NCBI GenBank assembly: GCA_016765495.1
Contig: JAESPV010000095.1
Span: 62,001 to 126,000 of the forward strand
Origin: Desulfocapsa sp.
GTDB lineage: Bacteria; Desulfobacterota; Desulfobulbia; Desulfobulbales; Desulfocapsaceae
DNA: 64,000 nucleotides
Direction: 5' to 3'
The translations under genes and the position numbers were made by a program. Below are positions 7,201 to 17,282 of this stretch, in pieces. Position 1 is the stretch's first letter. Every line of letters starts with the position of its first letter. The notes below the pieces were generated by a model. The model did no database searches. It worked only from the letters and a program-made list of their open reading frames with translations, and was not told the origin of the DNA.

Positions 7201-8379
7201 TCAATTTTTAAGAACTTCAACACCAGGCAATGTTTTACCTTCCATAAGGGTCAGAAAAGCCCCACCGCCAGTGGACATATAAGAGATATTTTCCGCTTCT
7301 CCTGATTTTTTCACAGCTGCATTAGAATCCCCGCCACCAATAACAGTTAAGGCATGAGAGGAGGCAACAACCTGGCACATGGCCATGGTGCCTCTAGCGA
7401 AGGCATCCATCTCAAATGCACCCATTGGGCCATTCCAGACAATTGTTCGAGCATCTGCCATGGCTTCCTGGAAATATGTGGTACTGGCAGGGCCAATATC
7501 GAGCGCCATCCAACCAGCGGGAACATCATGGAATGTGACATTTTTTACCACAGCATCAGCTGCAAATCGGTCAGCTACCACGAAATCTACGGGAAGATAG
7601 AGTTTCACCCCTTTCTTCTCTGCTTCTTTCACAAATTCACGGGCACTATCAAGAAGATCCTCTTCTATTTTGGAAGCTCCCATATCCACCCCCTGACTCT
7701 TCAGGAAAGTATTTGCCATGGCTCCACCGATAATTATGGTGTCAACCTTATCCAACATATTCTTTAACGCACCGAGCTTTGACGAAACTTTTGCACCACC
7801 AACGAGCGCAACCAGAGGACGGACCGGAGTATCCATGGCCTTATGGAAAAAATCCATTTCCGTCTGCAGCAAGTTTCCAGCAGCTTTTTCAGCAACATAG
7901 GCAGGAACCCCCACCACCGAGGCGTGGGCCCGATGAGATACGGCAAAGGCATCATTTACATAAACATCGGCCATACGGGCAATCTGTTCTGCAAAAGCAG
8001 CATCATTTTCGGTTTCTTCTTTGTGAAAACGCAGATTCTCCAGCATCACGACATCACCCGGCTGCATTCCAGCAACCAGGGATTCACTTTCTTCTCCGAG
8101 ACAATCCGGAGCAAGCAAAACGTTGCGTTTAAGGATAGCAGCAAGATGACTGGCCACAGGGGCAAGGCTGTAATCCATCACCCGTTGACCTTTTGGCCTT
8201 CCCATGTGGGAACAGAGAATCACTTTCGCCCCCTGGTCCAAAATATAATTGATGGTGGGCAGGGCCATACGAATACGAATATCATCGATGATATTCCTTT
8301 CTGCATCCATGGGTACATTAAAATCAACCCTTACCAGCACTCGCTTTCCCTTTAAATCAAGATCACGAATCGTATTCAT
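7201..8379 (-). CDS. pgk: Phosphoglycerate kinase
   Basis: This 392-residue cytoplasmic enzyme makes ATP from 1,3-bisphosphoglycerate, or runs in reverse in gluconeogenesis. Motifs: KRVLVRVDFNVPMD at the N-terminus, SHMGRPKG, LENLRFHKEE, ALVGGAKVSSK and near the end GGGDSNAAVKKSG with STGGGAFL. Full length. The gene lies between rimI and tpiA with short gaps, consistent with one operon. Confidence 0.97.
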   Translation of the reverse strand: MNTIRDLDLKGKRVLVRVDFNVPMDAERNIIDDIRIRMALPTINYILDQGAKVILCSHMGRPKGQRVMDYSLAPVASHLAAILKRNVLLAPDCLGEESESLVAGMQPGDVVMLENLRFHKEETENDAAFAEQIARMADVYVNDAFAVSHRAHASVVGVPAYVAEKAAGNLLQTEMDFFHKAMDTPVRPLVALVGGAKVSSKLGALKNMLDKVDTIIIGGAMANTFLKSQGVDMGASKIEEDLLDSAREFVKEAEKKGVKLYLPVDFVVADRFAADAVVKNVTFHDVPAGWMALDIGPASTTYFQEAMADARTIVWNGPMGAFEMDAFARGTMAMCQVVASSHALTVIGGGDSNAAVKKSGEAENISYMSTGGGAFLTLMEGKTLPGVEVLKN

Positions 8380-8391
8380 GTAGACGTCCTT

Positions 8392-8844
8392 TTACTCTTT
8401 ATCGTTAACATTCAACCCGTGGACAAAAATAACTGCATCATCCGCAGGTTCTTTAAAATAGCTTTTTCGTCTTCCTACTTCCTGAAAATTATGTTTTGCA
8501 TACAACTTGAGAGCTGGGTGATTTTGCGAGCGTACCTCAAGATACACCTGCTGTACGCCCTGTTTTGCATAGAGTAGACACAGGCCCTTCAACAAAGCCT
8601 CACCGATCCCCAGTCTTTGCACCAGAGGATTCACCGTGATTTTCAAAAGCTCAGCATCAACTCCTGTGTGGAAACCGCAACACCAGGCCTGTATTTCTCC
8701 ACTTGGTGCAACAGCAACAAGGGAAACCCCTGATTTTCTCTGAATCTCTGAAGCTATCTGCCCCATGCTCCATGAAGAAACAGCACTTGCCTCAATAATA
8801 GCTACGGTCACAACATCTCCGACAAGCATCTGCCGGATAAACAT
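8392..8844 (-). CDS. rimI: GNAT acetyltransferase, RimI-like (ribosomal protein S18 N-acetyltransferase type)
   Basis: The protein has 150 residues, one GNAT domain. The acetyl-CoA motif is TVNPLVQRLGIGEALLKG. It is followed by YLEVRSQNHPALKLYAKHNF and GRRKSYF, the pattern seen in RimI, which acetylates the N-terminal alanine of ribosomal protein S18. In many bacteria rimI lies with tsa genes; here it is wedged between gap and pgk, 2 bp after gap ends. That unusual context leaves another peptide or small-molecule substrate possible. Confidence 0.8.
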   Translation of the reverse strand: MFIRQMLVGDVVTVAIIEASAVSSWSMGQIASEIQRKSGVSLVAVAPSGEIQAWCCGFHTGVDAELLKITVNPLVQRLGIGEALLKGLCLLYAKQGVQQVYLEVRSQNHPALKLYAKHNFQEVGRRKSYFKEPADDAVIFVHGLNVNDKE

Positions 8845-8846
8845 GT

Positions 8847-10064
8847 TTATAGCATCTTGTCGGCAACTGAAACCGTCAAGTCACCTAAAGTATTTGTATA
8901 ACTTCCCAGTTCATTGTCATACCAGGCATACACAACAGCTTGAGTAATGGGAACATGGAGAATATGATCGGCCCCGGCATCAATGGAACAGCTTTTCAGT
9001 TTCTGAAGATCAACAGGAATTGTAGCTGTGCGGGTATGGGTTTCAGTTCCTTCGATCACCGCTGCAGCTTCTGGAGCCCCGATAATATCCGAAGAAACAT
9101 TCTGATCCTCAGTATATTCAAGGTATTTACTGTTCTCGCCATACTCACGGTAGATTGAATTAATTCGATCCCGCTTCAACGGACTGTCAAGATCATCCTG
9201 AAAATTCATAACGAGAACAATAAGAGACCCGGTGGAAATGGGAACCCGAACAGATTCAGCAATAAATCCAATGGACTTCATCTCTGGAATAACCAGAGCC
9301 AAAGTCTTGGCTGCACCGGTGGTGGTAAGAATAATATTATTTAAAATAGAACGATTTTTTCTAAGATCTACAGCGCCGGATTTAGGCAAAGTGTCAAGAA
9401 CCTTCTGGCTGCCCGTTGCCGCATGCACAGTTACCATGGATGCACTCAGGAACTTCTCAGCACCAATGGATTCCATCAGTGGTTTGATCATATAGGAGAG
9501 ACAGGTGGTGGTACAAGATGCAGCCGAGATGAGCGCATGCCTTGAAGGATCATAATCCTCATCATTAATCCCCATAACAGCAGTTACAGTATCCTCCGGC
9601 ATATCTATACCTTTGGATTTGATCTTAAATGGGGCTGACAGCATCACCTTTTCAGCACCTGCCTGCAGATGGCCACGCAAAGCACCCCAACCCGATTCAG
9701 CGTCTGCCGTGGGGTCAGTAAAAGCGCCGGTGGTATCCACCACCAGTTTTACATTATTTTCCTGCCAGGCGATATCTTTTGGATTTCGGGCAGTACGAAG
9801 AAATGTCACCGGTATACCATTAATTATCATGGTTCCCGCTTCTTCATTTAACTCTTCAATTACCCTTCCACCTCTATGGCCATGAAGATAGGTGCCGAGG
9901 CGCCCGAATGAAGAGTCCCTCTCAACAGATGCTGCAAGATCGTTCAACCCCTGACCAATCTCACGACCAACATTAATCACAAGTTCTGAAAAATGTTTTC
10001 TCGAGACGTGGTGCCAGAGCGAAAGTTTTCCGATCCGACCCATACCGTTTAGGCCTAATTTCAT
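8847..10064 (-). CDS. gap: Glyceraldehyde-3-phosphate dehydrogenase, long divergent form
   Basis: This NAD(P)-dependent enzyme of central carbon metabolism begins MKLGLNGMGRIGKLSLWH (Rossmann dinucleotide motif). The catalytic cysteine lies in SAASCTTTCLS, the catalytic histidine in VTVHAATGSQKVLD, an arginine in SVRVPISTGS, and the C-terminal helix in YDNELGSYTNTLGDL. At 405 residues it is some 70 longer than the usual 330-340, with extra sequence in the N-terminal half. The canonical SNASCTTN signature is altered to SAASCTTT. GAGGAG precedes the ATG by about 10 bp. It is the first gene of the operon. Confidence 0.9.
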   Translation of the reverse strand: MKLGLNGMGRIGKLSLWHHVSRKHFSELVINVGREIGQGLNDLAASVERDSSFGRLGTYLHGHRGGRVIEELNEEAGTMIINGIPVTFLRTARNPKDIAWQENNVKLVVDTTGAFTDPTADAESGWGALRGHLQAGAEKVMLSAPFKIKSKGIDMPEDTVTAVMGINDEDYDPSRHALISAASCTTTCLSYMIKPLMESIGAEKFLSASMVTVHAATGSQKVLDTLPKSGAVDLRKNRSILNNIILTTTGAAKTLALVIPEMKSIGFIAESVRVPISTGSLIVLVMNFQDDLDSPLKRDRINSIYREYGENSKYLEYTEDQNVSSDIIGAPEAAAVIEGTETHTRTATIPVDLQKLKSCSIDAGADHILHVPITQAVVYAWYDNELGSYTNTLGDLTVSVADKML

Positions 10065-10253
10065 AACAATGTTTCTCCTCTAGAGCTAGAGTTTTTCCCA
10101 CCTGAACTATTGTAACGGACAATATCAAACAGTTGAAAACGAGCAGGGATGGTTGTTTATTCTTCCCCTTTCAGTATCTACTCTTTATACTGTATATCTA
10201 ATGTTTCTACAAAGATTAATCATAATTGATGTGAATTTTACTCCCTCTGAACC

Positions 10254-10952
10254 ATGTTATTTAAAACGCCTCTCCAGTCAGCAACGTTGATTAAACGTTA
10301 CAAACGATTTCTGGCAGATGTTACAACTGATGAAGGAAAGCTAATCACTGTATACTGCCCCAATACCGGTTCCATGCGTGGCTGTTCAGCTCCCGGCAGT
10401 CGGGTCATGCTCTCCACATCTCCTAATCGAAAGCGCAAATACCCTCAAACCCTGGAAATGGTGCAAGGAGACAACACATGGATAGGCGTGAACACCGGAT
10501 TAACCAATACTATTGTCGCGGAGGCTATCCTGGAAGGCCGTATTCAAGAATTTCAGGGTATCGACATATTAACGAGGGAAGTTACAGTATCAAAATCGAG
10601 CCGCCTTGATCTGCTCCTGGAACGGGGAGATGAAAAGATATATGTGGAGATCAAAAACTGCTCCCTTGTGGAAGATGGCTGGGCCATGTTTCCGGATGCA
10701 GTTACTGCACGAGGCACCAAACATTTAAAAGAACTGGCAAAGATTGTGGAGCAAGGGCACCGGGGAGTAATCTTTTTTTGTATTCAGCGCATGGATGCTG
10801 ATCGCTTCAGGCCCGCTGCCCATATTGATCCACTCTACGCAGAAACTCTTGCTGAAGTCAGCAAAAAAGGCGTACAGGTATTAGCCTATCAGGCTGAAAT
10901 AGGGTCTGAGTCCATAATCGTCAACAAATCGATTCCCTGCTTTCTTAACTAG
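10254..10952 (+). CDS. sfsA: SfsA family DNA-binding/nuclease-like protein
   Basis: This protein of 232 residues is normal for SfsA. Recognisable stretches are KRYKRFLADV, CPNTGSMRGCSAPGS, NTGLTN, SRLDLLL and YVEIKNCSLVEDGWAMFPD followed by VTARGTKHL. The DLLL...VEIKN part forms a PD-(D/E)XK-like site. E. coli SfsA was first linked to maltose-gene expression, but its biochemical role is still open. It is divergent from gap and 21 bp before queC. Confidence 0.92.
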   Translation: MLFKTPLQSATLIKRYKRFLADVTTDEGKLITVYCPNTGSMRGCSAPGSRVMLSTSPNRKRKYPQTLEMVQGDNTWIGVNTGLTNTIVAEAILEGRIQEFQGIDILTREVTVSKSSRLDLLLERGDEKIYVEIKNCSLVEDGWAMFPDAVTARGTKHLKELAKIVEQGHRGVIFFCIQRMDADRFRPAAHIDPLYAETLAEVSKKGVQVLAYQAEIGSESIIVNKSIPCFLN

Positions 10953-10973
10953 AAAGCAATCCTATCCCTCATT

Positions 10974-11672
10974 ATGAAAACAAACAAAAAAGCGGTCATC
11001 CTCTTTAGTGGCGGCCTTGATTCCACCACGGTTTTAGCAATTGCCCGGCAGGAAGGCTACAGTTGTTACTGTCTCAGCTTTCAATATGGCCAAAAACAGA
11101 CGGTGGAACTTGCAAAGGCAAGACAGGCAGCCATTGAAAACCGGGTTGAAAAACACCTTATTTTAAACCTCGATCTGGACAAAATCGGCGGTTCTGCTCT
11201 TACTGATTCCATTGACGTTCCAAAAGACAGAAACCTTGAAACGAATCAGAAAGAAATCCCAATAACCTATGTGCCTGCCAGAAATACTATCTTTCTTTCC
11301 CATGCAGTGGCCTGGGCAGAGGTTCTTTGCGCCACAGATATCTTTATCGGGGTTAATGCAGTGGATTATTCAGGCTATCCTGACTGCCGTCCAGAATTTC
11401 TGGAGGCCTTTGCAAGGATGGCAAACCTTGGAACACGGGCAGGAGTCGACGGCAAGAGAAGATTTCAGATACTCGCACCTTTACTGAAAATGAGTAAGGC
11501 GGAGATCATTAAAACAGGGCTTGCGCTGGGGGTTGATTACGGCAAAACCCATAGCTGTTATGACCCGGTGGGAGAAAAAGCCTGCGGCAGGTGTGATGCC
11601 TGCGTACTGCGCAGAAAAGGCTTTATTGATGCTGAAGTCGCAGACCCGACCGACTATGTAAAATTACAGTAG
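10974..11672 (+). CDS. queC: 7-cyano-7-deazaguanine synthase
   Basis: QueC makes preQ0 from 7-carboxy-7-deazaguanine, ammonia and ATP, for queuosine tRNA modification. The N-terminal PP-loop is [28 protein letters not shown] is the conserved middle motif. The C-terminal zinc site is [16 protein letters not shown]. Length 232 is standard. It follows sfsA closely and ends 5 bp from the convergent pyrC. The other queuosine genes are not in the window. Confidence 0.95.
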   Translation: MKTNKKAVILFSGGLDSTTVLAIARQEGYSCYCLSFQYGQKQTVELAKARQAAIENRVEKHLILNLDLDKIGGSALTDSIDVPKDRNLETNQKEIPITYVPARNTIFLSHAVAWAEVLCATDIFIGVNAVDYSGYPDCRPEFLEAFARMANLGTRAGVDGKRRFQILAPLLKMSKAEIIKTGLALGVDYGKTHSCYDPVGEKACGRCDACVLRRKGFIDAEVADPTDYVKLQ

Positions 11673-11677
11673 CACAA

Positions 11678-12955
11678 TTACAGCTCACTATGGGTAATCC
11701 GGCCCCCCATGATGGTCAGTACTGCCTTTCCCTGCAACTTCCAATCGAGAAAAGGGGAATTCTTCCCCTTGGAAAGAATAGACTCTTTTGTAAAAACAAA
11801 CTCTTTATCAGGATCAATCACAGTGACGTCCGCAATATTTCCAACGGCAAGTGTCCCACCCGCAACCTTCAGGATGCGAGCCGGTGCGACAGACATCAAT
11901 TCCACCAAACGCACAGCATCAATCACACCATCCCTCACAAGACTTAAGGCTAGAGGCAGGGAGGTTTCAAGCCCGATAATTCCATTGGCCGCCTGGTCAA
12001 ATTCGAGCTCCTTGTCAAGCACAGAATGGGGCGCATGATCAGTGGCGATGGCATCAAAAGTACCATCCTGCAAACCCTTCCTGATAGCCTGCCTGTCTTC
12101 TTCTGTTCGCAGGGGTGGATTCATTTTGGCATTGGTGTTGTAATCACCAACAGCCTCTTCGGTAAGAGTGAAATAATGGGGCGTGGTTTCGGCGCTCACT
12201 TGCACACCTCTTGCTTTGGCCTGTCGAATAAGCTCTGTTGCAGCGCCAGTACTTACATGTGCGATATGAACGCGCTGTCCGGTGAGTTCAGCTAAAGCAA
12301 TTTCCCGATAAACCATTATGGCTTCGGCGGCAACCGGGATCCCACGCAAGCCCAAACGAGTAGAAATCACCCCTTCATTCATGGAACCATTTTTGCTGAG
12401 AGCCATTTCTTCAGAATGAGACATTACCAGGAGATCATGGCTTCCTGCATATTCCATGGCCCGACGCATCAGCTGACTGTCAAGAACAGGAAGACCATCG
12501 TCAGTTACTGCAACAGCACCCGCCGCTTTCATCTCGCCATACTCAGCAAGGCCTGTTCCCTGGCTCGCTTTACTTATGGCACCAACAGGATACACTCGTG
12601 CCGCCCCTTTGCTTTGTGCAGTCTTGATGATAAATTCTGTGATGGGAGCACTATCATTTACAGGAGTGGTATTGGGCATACAGGCAACAGCCGTGAATCC
12701 ACCTGCAGCAGCCGCTTTTGTACCGGATTCTATGGTCTCCTTATATTCTTCTCCGGGCTCCCGAAGATGAACATGCATGTCAATAAGCCCTGGGACAACC
12801 CATTTTCCCTGCAAGTCAAAGAGTTGACAATTCTCAGGAAGAGTTTCTTCGGGAGAGATAGTCACACCATCTTTAATCCAGAGATCACCAATGCTGTCCA
12901 CACCACTTACCGGATCAATGATACGTCCATTTTGGAGAACTGTTCTATTTGTCAT
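11678..12955 (-). CDS. pyrC: Dihydroorotase (class I)
   Basis: The 425-residue zinc amidohydrolase closes carbamoyl-aspartate to dihydroorotate in pyrimidine synthesis. The metal motif is DMHVHLREPGEEYKETIESG, and further ligands are seen in MSHSEE, HIAHVST and ATDHAPH. The start ATG overlaps the stop of pyrB by one base (TAATG), so translation is probably coupled. In several bacteria such a pyrBC pair forms a complex; whether this one does is not visible. Confidence 0.95.
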   Translation of the reverse strand: MTNRTVLQNGRIIDPVSGVDSIGDLWIKDGVTISPEETLPENCQLFDLQGKWVVPGLIDMHVHLREPGEEYKETIESGTKAAAAGGFTAVACMPNTTPVNDSAPITEFIIKTAQSKGAARVYPVGAISKASQGTGLAEYGEMKAAGAVAVTDDGLPVLDSQLMRRAMEYAGSHDLLVMSHSEEMALSKNGSMNEGVISTRLGLRGIPVAAEAIMVYREIALAELTGQRVHIAHVSTGAATELIRQAKARGVQVSAETTPHYFTLTEEAVGDYNTNAKMNPPLRTEEDRQAIRKGLQDGTFDAIATDHAPHSVLDKELEFDQAANGIIGLETSLPLALSLVRDGVIDAVRLVELMSVAPARILKVAGGTLAVGNIADVTVIDPDKEFVFTKESILSKGKNSPFLDWKLQGKAVLTIMGGRITHSEL

Positions 12956-13902
12956 TACTCTGTCTTGCCTCCTTCCTGCCCAATTATCAGATACAGCAAG
13001 GCCATACGAACAGCCACACCGTTTGTCACCTGTTCTAGAATAACAGACCCTTTTCCATCGGCCACATCCGGATTCATTTCAACCCCGCGATTGATGGGCC
13101 CGGGATGCATAATAAGAGCATTGGGCTTAGCGTGTTGAAGCAGGGAATGGTTGATGCCATAAAATTGAGCATATTCACGAAGTGAGGGAATCAAAGGATC
13201 GTCCTGACGCTCCTGCTGGATTCGCAGCGCCATAACCACATCAGCATCCGTGACGGCTTCTTCAACCGACGAACACACTCGTGCTCCAAGAAGATCCAGA
13301 TGTGGAACCATAAATGTAGCCGGCCCTGCGACTCTTACCTCCGCACCAAGCTTTGTAAAAGCTAATATATTGGAATGAGCAACCCGACTATGGGCAATAT
13401 CACCAACAAGTGCAATCTTCAACCCCTCCAGGCTTCCCTTGTGTTCTCGTATTGTCATCGTATCAAGGAGTGCCTGACTGGGATGCTCGTGGGTTCCGTC
13501 TCCAGCATTTATAATTGATGCATCAATATGGCGGGTGAGCAACCCCGGAACGCCAGAACTTCCATGCCTGATAATAATCAGATCAGGCTTCATCGCCTCA
13601 AGATTACAGGCCGTATCAATCAGTGTTTCACCTTTTTGGGCAGAACTGGTGGAGGCCGAAATATTAAATGTATCTGCACTCATCCGCTTGGCGGCAATTT
13701 CAAAAGAGAGACGTGTTCTGGTGGAAGGCTCAAAGAAAAAATTAATAACTGTCTTTCCTTTAAGGGTGGGAACTTTTTTAATGGAACGATTGGAAATTTC
13801 TTTAAAAGAAACAGCGGTATCGAGAATATGATAAATATCAGCAACAGAAAACTGTTCTATTCCCAGTATATGCTTATGTTGAAATCGGTATATTTCTTTC
13901 AC
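12955..13902 (-). CDS. pyrB: Aspartate carbamoyltransferase catalytic subunit
   Basis: This 315-residue enzyme joins carbamoyl phosphate and aspartate, the first committed pyrimidine step. Carbamoyl-phosphate binding is shown by [13 protein letters not shown] and HPSQALLD, and the aspartate-side loop by [11 protein letters not shown], which separates it from ornithine carbamoyltransferase. No regulatory pyrI is present. It stands 18 bp after lepB and overlaps pyrC. Confidence 0.96.
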   Translation of the reverse strand: MKEIYRFQHKHILGIEQFSVADIYHILDTAVSFKEISNRSIKKVPTLKGKTVINFFFEPSTRTRLSFEIAAKRMSADTFNISASTSSAQKGETLIDTACNLEAMKPDLIIIRHGSSGVPGLLTRHIDASIINAGDGTHEHPSQALLDTMTIREHKGSLEGLKIALVGDIAHSRVAHSNILAFTKLGAEVRVAGPATFMVPHLDLLGARVCSSVEEAVTDADVVMALRIQQERQDDPLIPSLREYAQFYGINHSLLQHAKPNALIMHPGPINRGVEMNPDVADGKGSVILEQVTNGVAVRMALLYLIIGQEGGKTE

Positions 13903-13920
13903 TTTTTCCCTAACTGACTA

Positions 13921-14565
13921 TCAATGAACGATATCACCTATCCGACTCCAGCGAATAGAGCTAAACCGATCAACGGAAATGAGCGGCTTGTTCAGATCCC
14001 AGGACCAGTATAAAATAAATGCTTTACCGAGCACATCGTTAAGATCAACAAAGCCCCAAAATCTACTGTCAAAGCTATTATCACGATTATCTCCCATAAC
14101 AAAGATATTTCCTTCGGGAACTTTAACCGGCCCCATATTATCACGGGGGCCAGTGGTGGCTTTCATAATATCAGTCCCGGTAAAATAGGCATGGGGCTTG
14201 CTGATTGCCTCACCGTTTACATAGAGCTGTTTATTTTTAATCTCTATGGTGTCACCGGCAACTCCGACAACTCTCTTAATATAATCGATGGATCGATCCC
14301 TGGGAAATCGGAAAACAACAATGTCATCATGCTCAGGGGTTTTCCAGGGGATAAGGACAATCCCTGTCATTGGTATCTTAACGCCATATATGAACTTGTT
14401 GACAAGGAGATGGTCACCTATTTGCAAAGTCGGCAGCATAGATCCAGAAGGAATTTTGAAAGCCTGAACGATAAAACTTCTAATAAAAAGGGCAAGGATA
14501 ACAGCAATAATAATTGCTTCGACATACTCACGAATAACTGATTTTCCAGATTTTTGCTTACTCAC
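13921..14565 (-). CDS. lepB: Signal peptidase I
   Basis: LepB removes signal peptides from exported proteins at the outer face of the inner membrane. There is one N-terminal membrane segment (about residues 12-35). The nucleophile Ser42 lies in KIPSGSMLPT, the general base Lys97 in DYIKRVVG, and box E is MGDNRDNSFDSRFWGFV. The length of 214 fits the single-pass short type. It is the first gene of a lepB-pyrB-pyrC run on the minus strand. Confidence 0.95.
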   Translation of the reverse strand: MSKQKSGKSVIREYVEAIIIAVILALFIRSFIVQAFKIPSGSMLPTLQIGDHLLVNKFIYGVKIPMTGIVLIPWKTPEHDDIVVFRFPRDRSIDYIKRVVGVAGDTIEIKNKQLYVNGEAISKPHAYFTGTDIMKATTGPRDNMGPVKVPEGNIFVMGDNRDNSFDSRFWGFVDLNDVLGKAFILYWSWDLNKPLISVDRFSSIRWSRIGDIVH

Positions 14566-14857
14566 TACAACTCGCTCCAGTTAAATATCCATATTTTAAT
14601 ATTCCACACATTTTTTATTGAAATGAAAATACCCTAAAGGAACACCAATTACAAGAGACCTCATCATAGAGTTTCCAGGCATGAGCAATTCTGTTGTTTC
14701 AGGAAATATGGCCACAACCGGAAAGTACACCACATAGTGACGAGTAACAGCACAAAGCTACCACATACGGTGCCAAATGGCCATGACGACATGTTACGAG
14801 CCCTTAACATCTTGTTTTGGCATTAAGAAAAATGCCTATTATTTCTCCCCCCTCAAC

Positions 14858-14887
14858 TTGACAAACAATTTTTTTTATGACCATATT
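14858..14887 (+). promoter_or_regulatory. Candidate sigma70-type promoter for the pilM operon; rest of 14566-14972 non-coding
   Basis: TTGACA is followed after 18 bases by CATATT in a very AT-rich stretch, about 90 bp before pilM. The 407-bp divergent gap between lepB and pilM otherwise holds no gene that I can support, only a small hairpin (GGCATT/AATGCC near 14819). The promoter is a pattern match only. Confidence 0.35.
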
Positions 14888-14972
14888 AGAAATAACAACT
14901 TAATTTTTGTATTCTTATTAATACATTCTGAATACAGATATAATTTTTTCTCATGCAAACATAAAAACAATC

Positions 14973-16031
14973 ATGAACCTGCCTTTCTTCTCCAGTGATG
15001 ACCTTGTTGTCGGTATTGATATTGGGTCACATGCGATCAAAATCTGCCAGCTTAAACGTACGGACAAGGCTTACGCAGTCGTAAACCTTGGCAGTGCAAC
15101 CCTCCCGGAAGATGCCGTGGATGATGGGACTCTGAATGATCCGGAACTGGTTGGGAAAACAATCGCAGAACTCCTTAAGAATTTAAAAATAAAGAAGAAA
15201 AAAGTTGGTTTTTCCATATCGGGATATTCGGTAATTGTTAAAAAAGTCAATCTCGCAGTGATGTCTGAAGATGAGCTTGAAGAACATATCCAATCCGAAG
15301 CAGAGCAATATATCCCCTTTGACATTGATGATGTGTATCTTGATTTCCAGGATCTGAAAACAAATAAAGGCAACAGTGACCGTACCGATGTGATGCTGGT
15401 TGCTGCCAAGAAAGAAATTGTTGATGATTATCTGGAAATGCTGGAAGGCTTGAACTTAAAGCCCGTCATTGTGGATGTTGATGGTTTTGCACTCGAGAAT
15501 ACGTACGAGTATAACTATCCTAAAGATGAGAATGTGGCACTCGTTGATATTGGTGCATCAAAGATGAACATCAATATTATTTCTAATGGAATTTCCGTAG
15601 TTGCCCGAGACATAGTAGTTGGCAGCCGCCAGCTTACTGAACAAATTCAAGCCGCCTTTGATCTTGAATTTGCAGAAGCTGAAGCACTAAAACTTGGCCA
15701 TATTCCAGCAGAAGAAAAGCAGGAAGAGATTGCCGACATTTTTTCTTCAACCTGTACGCAATGGGTACTTGAGATCAAAAAAGCAATCGACCTGTATCAA
15801 GCAAATCACCCTGATTTTCCGCTCACTCGTCTGGTTCTCAGTGGTGGTGGAGCAAAGGTTTCAGGGCTTGTTGATTATCTGGCAAGTGAAACAGGGCTTG
15901 CCGTTGAACTGTTCAATCCTTTTAATAACATGACTGTCAATTCAAAAAAAATCGACCCTGAATACTTAAAGAGTGTCGGGCCGGAAATGGCAATTGCCAC
16001 AGGGATAGCCATCCGCCCCTCAGTTATATAG
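14973..16031 (+). CDS. pilM: Type IV pilus assembly ATPase-like protein PilM
   Basis: PilM is an actin-like cytoplasmic protein that binds the PilN tail and couples the inner-membrane pilus platform to the motor. Seen are VGIDIGSHAIKICQLKR (phosphate 1 motif), VALVDIGASKMNINII (phosphate 2) and LVLSGGGAKVSGL (adenosine motif), the order of the FtsA/PilM fold. Length 352 is typical. It opens the pilMNOP operon, 9 bp before pilN. No clear Shine-Dalgarno is visible. Confidence 0.95.
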   Translation: MNLPFFSSDDLVVGIDIGSHAIKICQLKRTDKAYAVVNLGSATLPEDAVDDGTLNDPELVGKTIAELLKNLKIKKKKVGFSISGYSVIVKKVNLAVMSEDELEEHIQSEAEQYIPFDIDDVYLDFQDLKTNKGNSDRTDVMLVAAKKEIVDDYLEMLEGLNLKPVIVDVDGFALENTYEYNYPKDENVALVDIGASKMNINIISNGISVVARDIVVGSRQLTEQIQAAFDLEFAEAEALKLGHIPAEEKQEEIADIFSSTCTQWVLEIKKAIDLYQANHPDFPLTRLVLSGGGAKVSGLVDYLASETGLAVELFNPFNNMTVNSKKIDPEYLKSVGPEMAIATGIAIRPSVI

Positions 16032-16040
16032 GCTGTAATT

Positions 16041-16619
16041 ATGCTAAGAATCAATCTCCTTCCAATACGTCAGCTTAAAAAACGGGCAAAAGCGCGTAAC
16101 CAGATAAGTATTTTTATTACTCTGCTTGCCTTTATTTGTCTGATATTGGGTGCTGTAGGTTTTCTTCAAATCAGTAAAATCAAAAGCATTGAGACATCCA
16201 TTGCAAAATTAAGTGCAGAAAAACAAACATACGCCCCCATCCTTGCCGAAATGAAGCGGCTGGAACAGGCTAAAAAGGATTATGAGAATAAAACCAGTAT
16301 CATAAAACAGTTGAAAAGGGATTCAGCTACTACGGTTCATATTCTTGATGAAGTTGCCAAAAATGTTGATTCCAAACGAATGTGGTTAAAATCTCTTAAA
16401 CAACAGGGGGCAAGCCTGTCTTTAACTGGAATAGCACTTGACAATAGAACAATCGCACAATTCATGAATGCTTTGAAAGAATCACCATATATCAGTGGGG
16501 TAAACCTTTCCAACTCTTCTCTTGCAAAGGTATCAGGCCGGGATTTAAAGAGTTTTGCTCTCGCATGTTCTATCGCCGTCCCACAGGAAAATACTCAAGA
16601 AGAAACAAAGAAGAACTAA
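16041..16619 (+). CDS. pilN: Type IV pilus inner-membrane protein PilN
   Basis: The N-terminus MLRINLLPIRQLKK is the conserved PilN tail that inserts into PilM. One membrane segment follows (about residues 22-45), then a periplasmic coiled coil (about 50-95) and a ferredoxin-like domain with SLTGIALDNRTIAQFMNALK. Length 192 is typical. It forms the alignment complex with PilO. Confidence 0.93.
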   Translation: MLRINLLPIRQLKKRAKARNQISIFITLLAFICLILGAVGFLQISKIKSIETSIAKLSAEKQTYAPILAEMKRLEQAKKDYENKTSIIKQLKRDSATTVHILDEVAKNVDSKRMWLKSLKQQGASLSLTGIALDNRTIAQFMNALKESPYISGVNLSNSSLAKVSGRDLKSFALACSIAVPQENTQEETKKN

Positions 16620-16636
16620 GGTAAACACAGCGGTAT

Positions 16637-17269
16637 ATGAAAAATACTAACGCATTTGCGACCTTCATAGACGAACAATACATCCCGCTTGAAAAAAAGC
16701 TGAAAATTGCCATTGCAGTAATCCTTTTTCTGCTCCCAGTGGTTCTCTTTTACTTCTTTTGGTTTCAACCAAACGATGAGAAAAGCGTTCAACTTATACG
16801 ACAAAAAGAAACACTTGCCAAGGAGTTGGAAAAGGCAAAAGCAAAAGCCTCAAATCGAGCTAAATTGCAGGCAGAATTAGATGCAACAGAGACTCTTTTT
16901 GAAGAAACAGCAAAACTACTCCCAAAAGAAAAAGAGATTCCACGCCTTCTGACAGATATTTCAGCACGTGGCCGGGGTTCCGGTTTAGACTTTCTCACCT
17001 TCAAACCAGGGGCAGATGTACCTAAGGATTTTTACTCCGAGATCCCGATTGACATCAAAGTGCGAGGCCCATACCACAATATGGGAATGTTTTTGGATCA
17101 AGTGAGTAAGCTGGATAGAATAGTAACAGTGTCTAATATTACTATGGGTGCTCCCAAAAAGGAAGGGACTGAAATGTTGTTAGATTCCAATTGTCGCCTT
17201 GTTACTTATCGATTTACAAATATAAAAATTAGTAAACCAGAAGATAAAAAGAATAAACAAAGCAAATAA
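16637..17269 (+). CDS. pilO: Type IV pilus inner-membrane protein PilO
   Basis: This 210-residue single-pass protein has its membrane segment at about residues 22-45. A periplasmic coiled coil follows, rich in Lys, Glu and Ala, then a ferredoxin-like domain including LPKEKEIPRLLTDISARGRG and YHNMGMFLDQVSKLDRIV, both typical of PilO. It pairs with PilN in the pilus platform. The C-terminus is strongly basic. Confidence 0.93.
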   Translation: MKNTNAFATFIDEQYIPLEKKLKIAIAVILFLLPVVLFYFFWFQPNDEKSVQLIRQKETLAKELEKAKAKASNRAKLQAELDATETLFEETAKLLPKEKEIPRLLTDISARGRGSGLDFLTFKPGADVPKDFYSEIPIDIKVRGPYHNMGMFLDQVSKLDRIVTVSNITMGAPKKEGTEMLLDSNCRLVTYRFTNIKISKPEDKKNKQSK

Positions 17270-17282
17270 GACGTCTGCCCTT

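Noticed and set aside
14566-14972. Sigma-54 promoter before pilM
   Set aside because: No convincing TGGCAC-N5-TTGC word was found.
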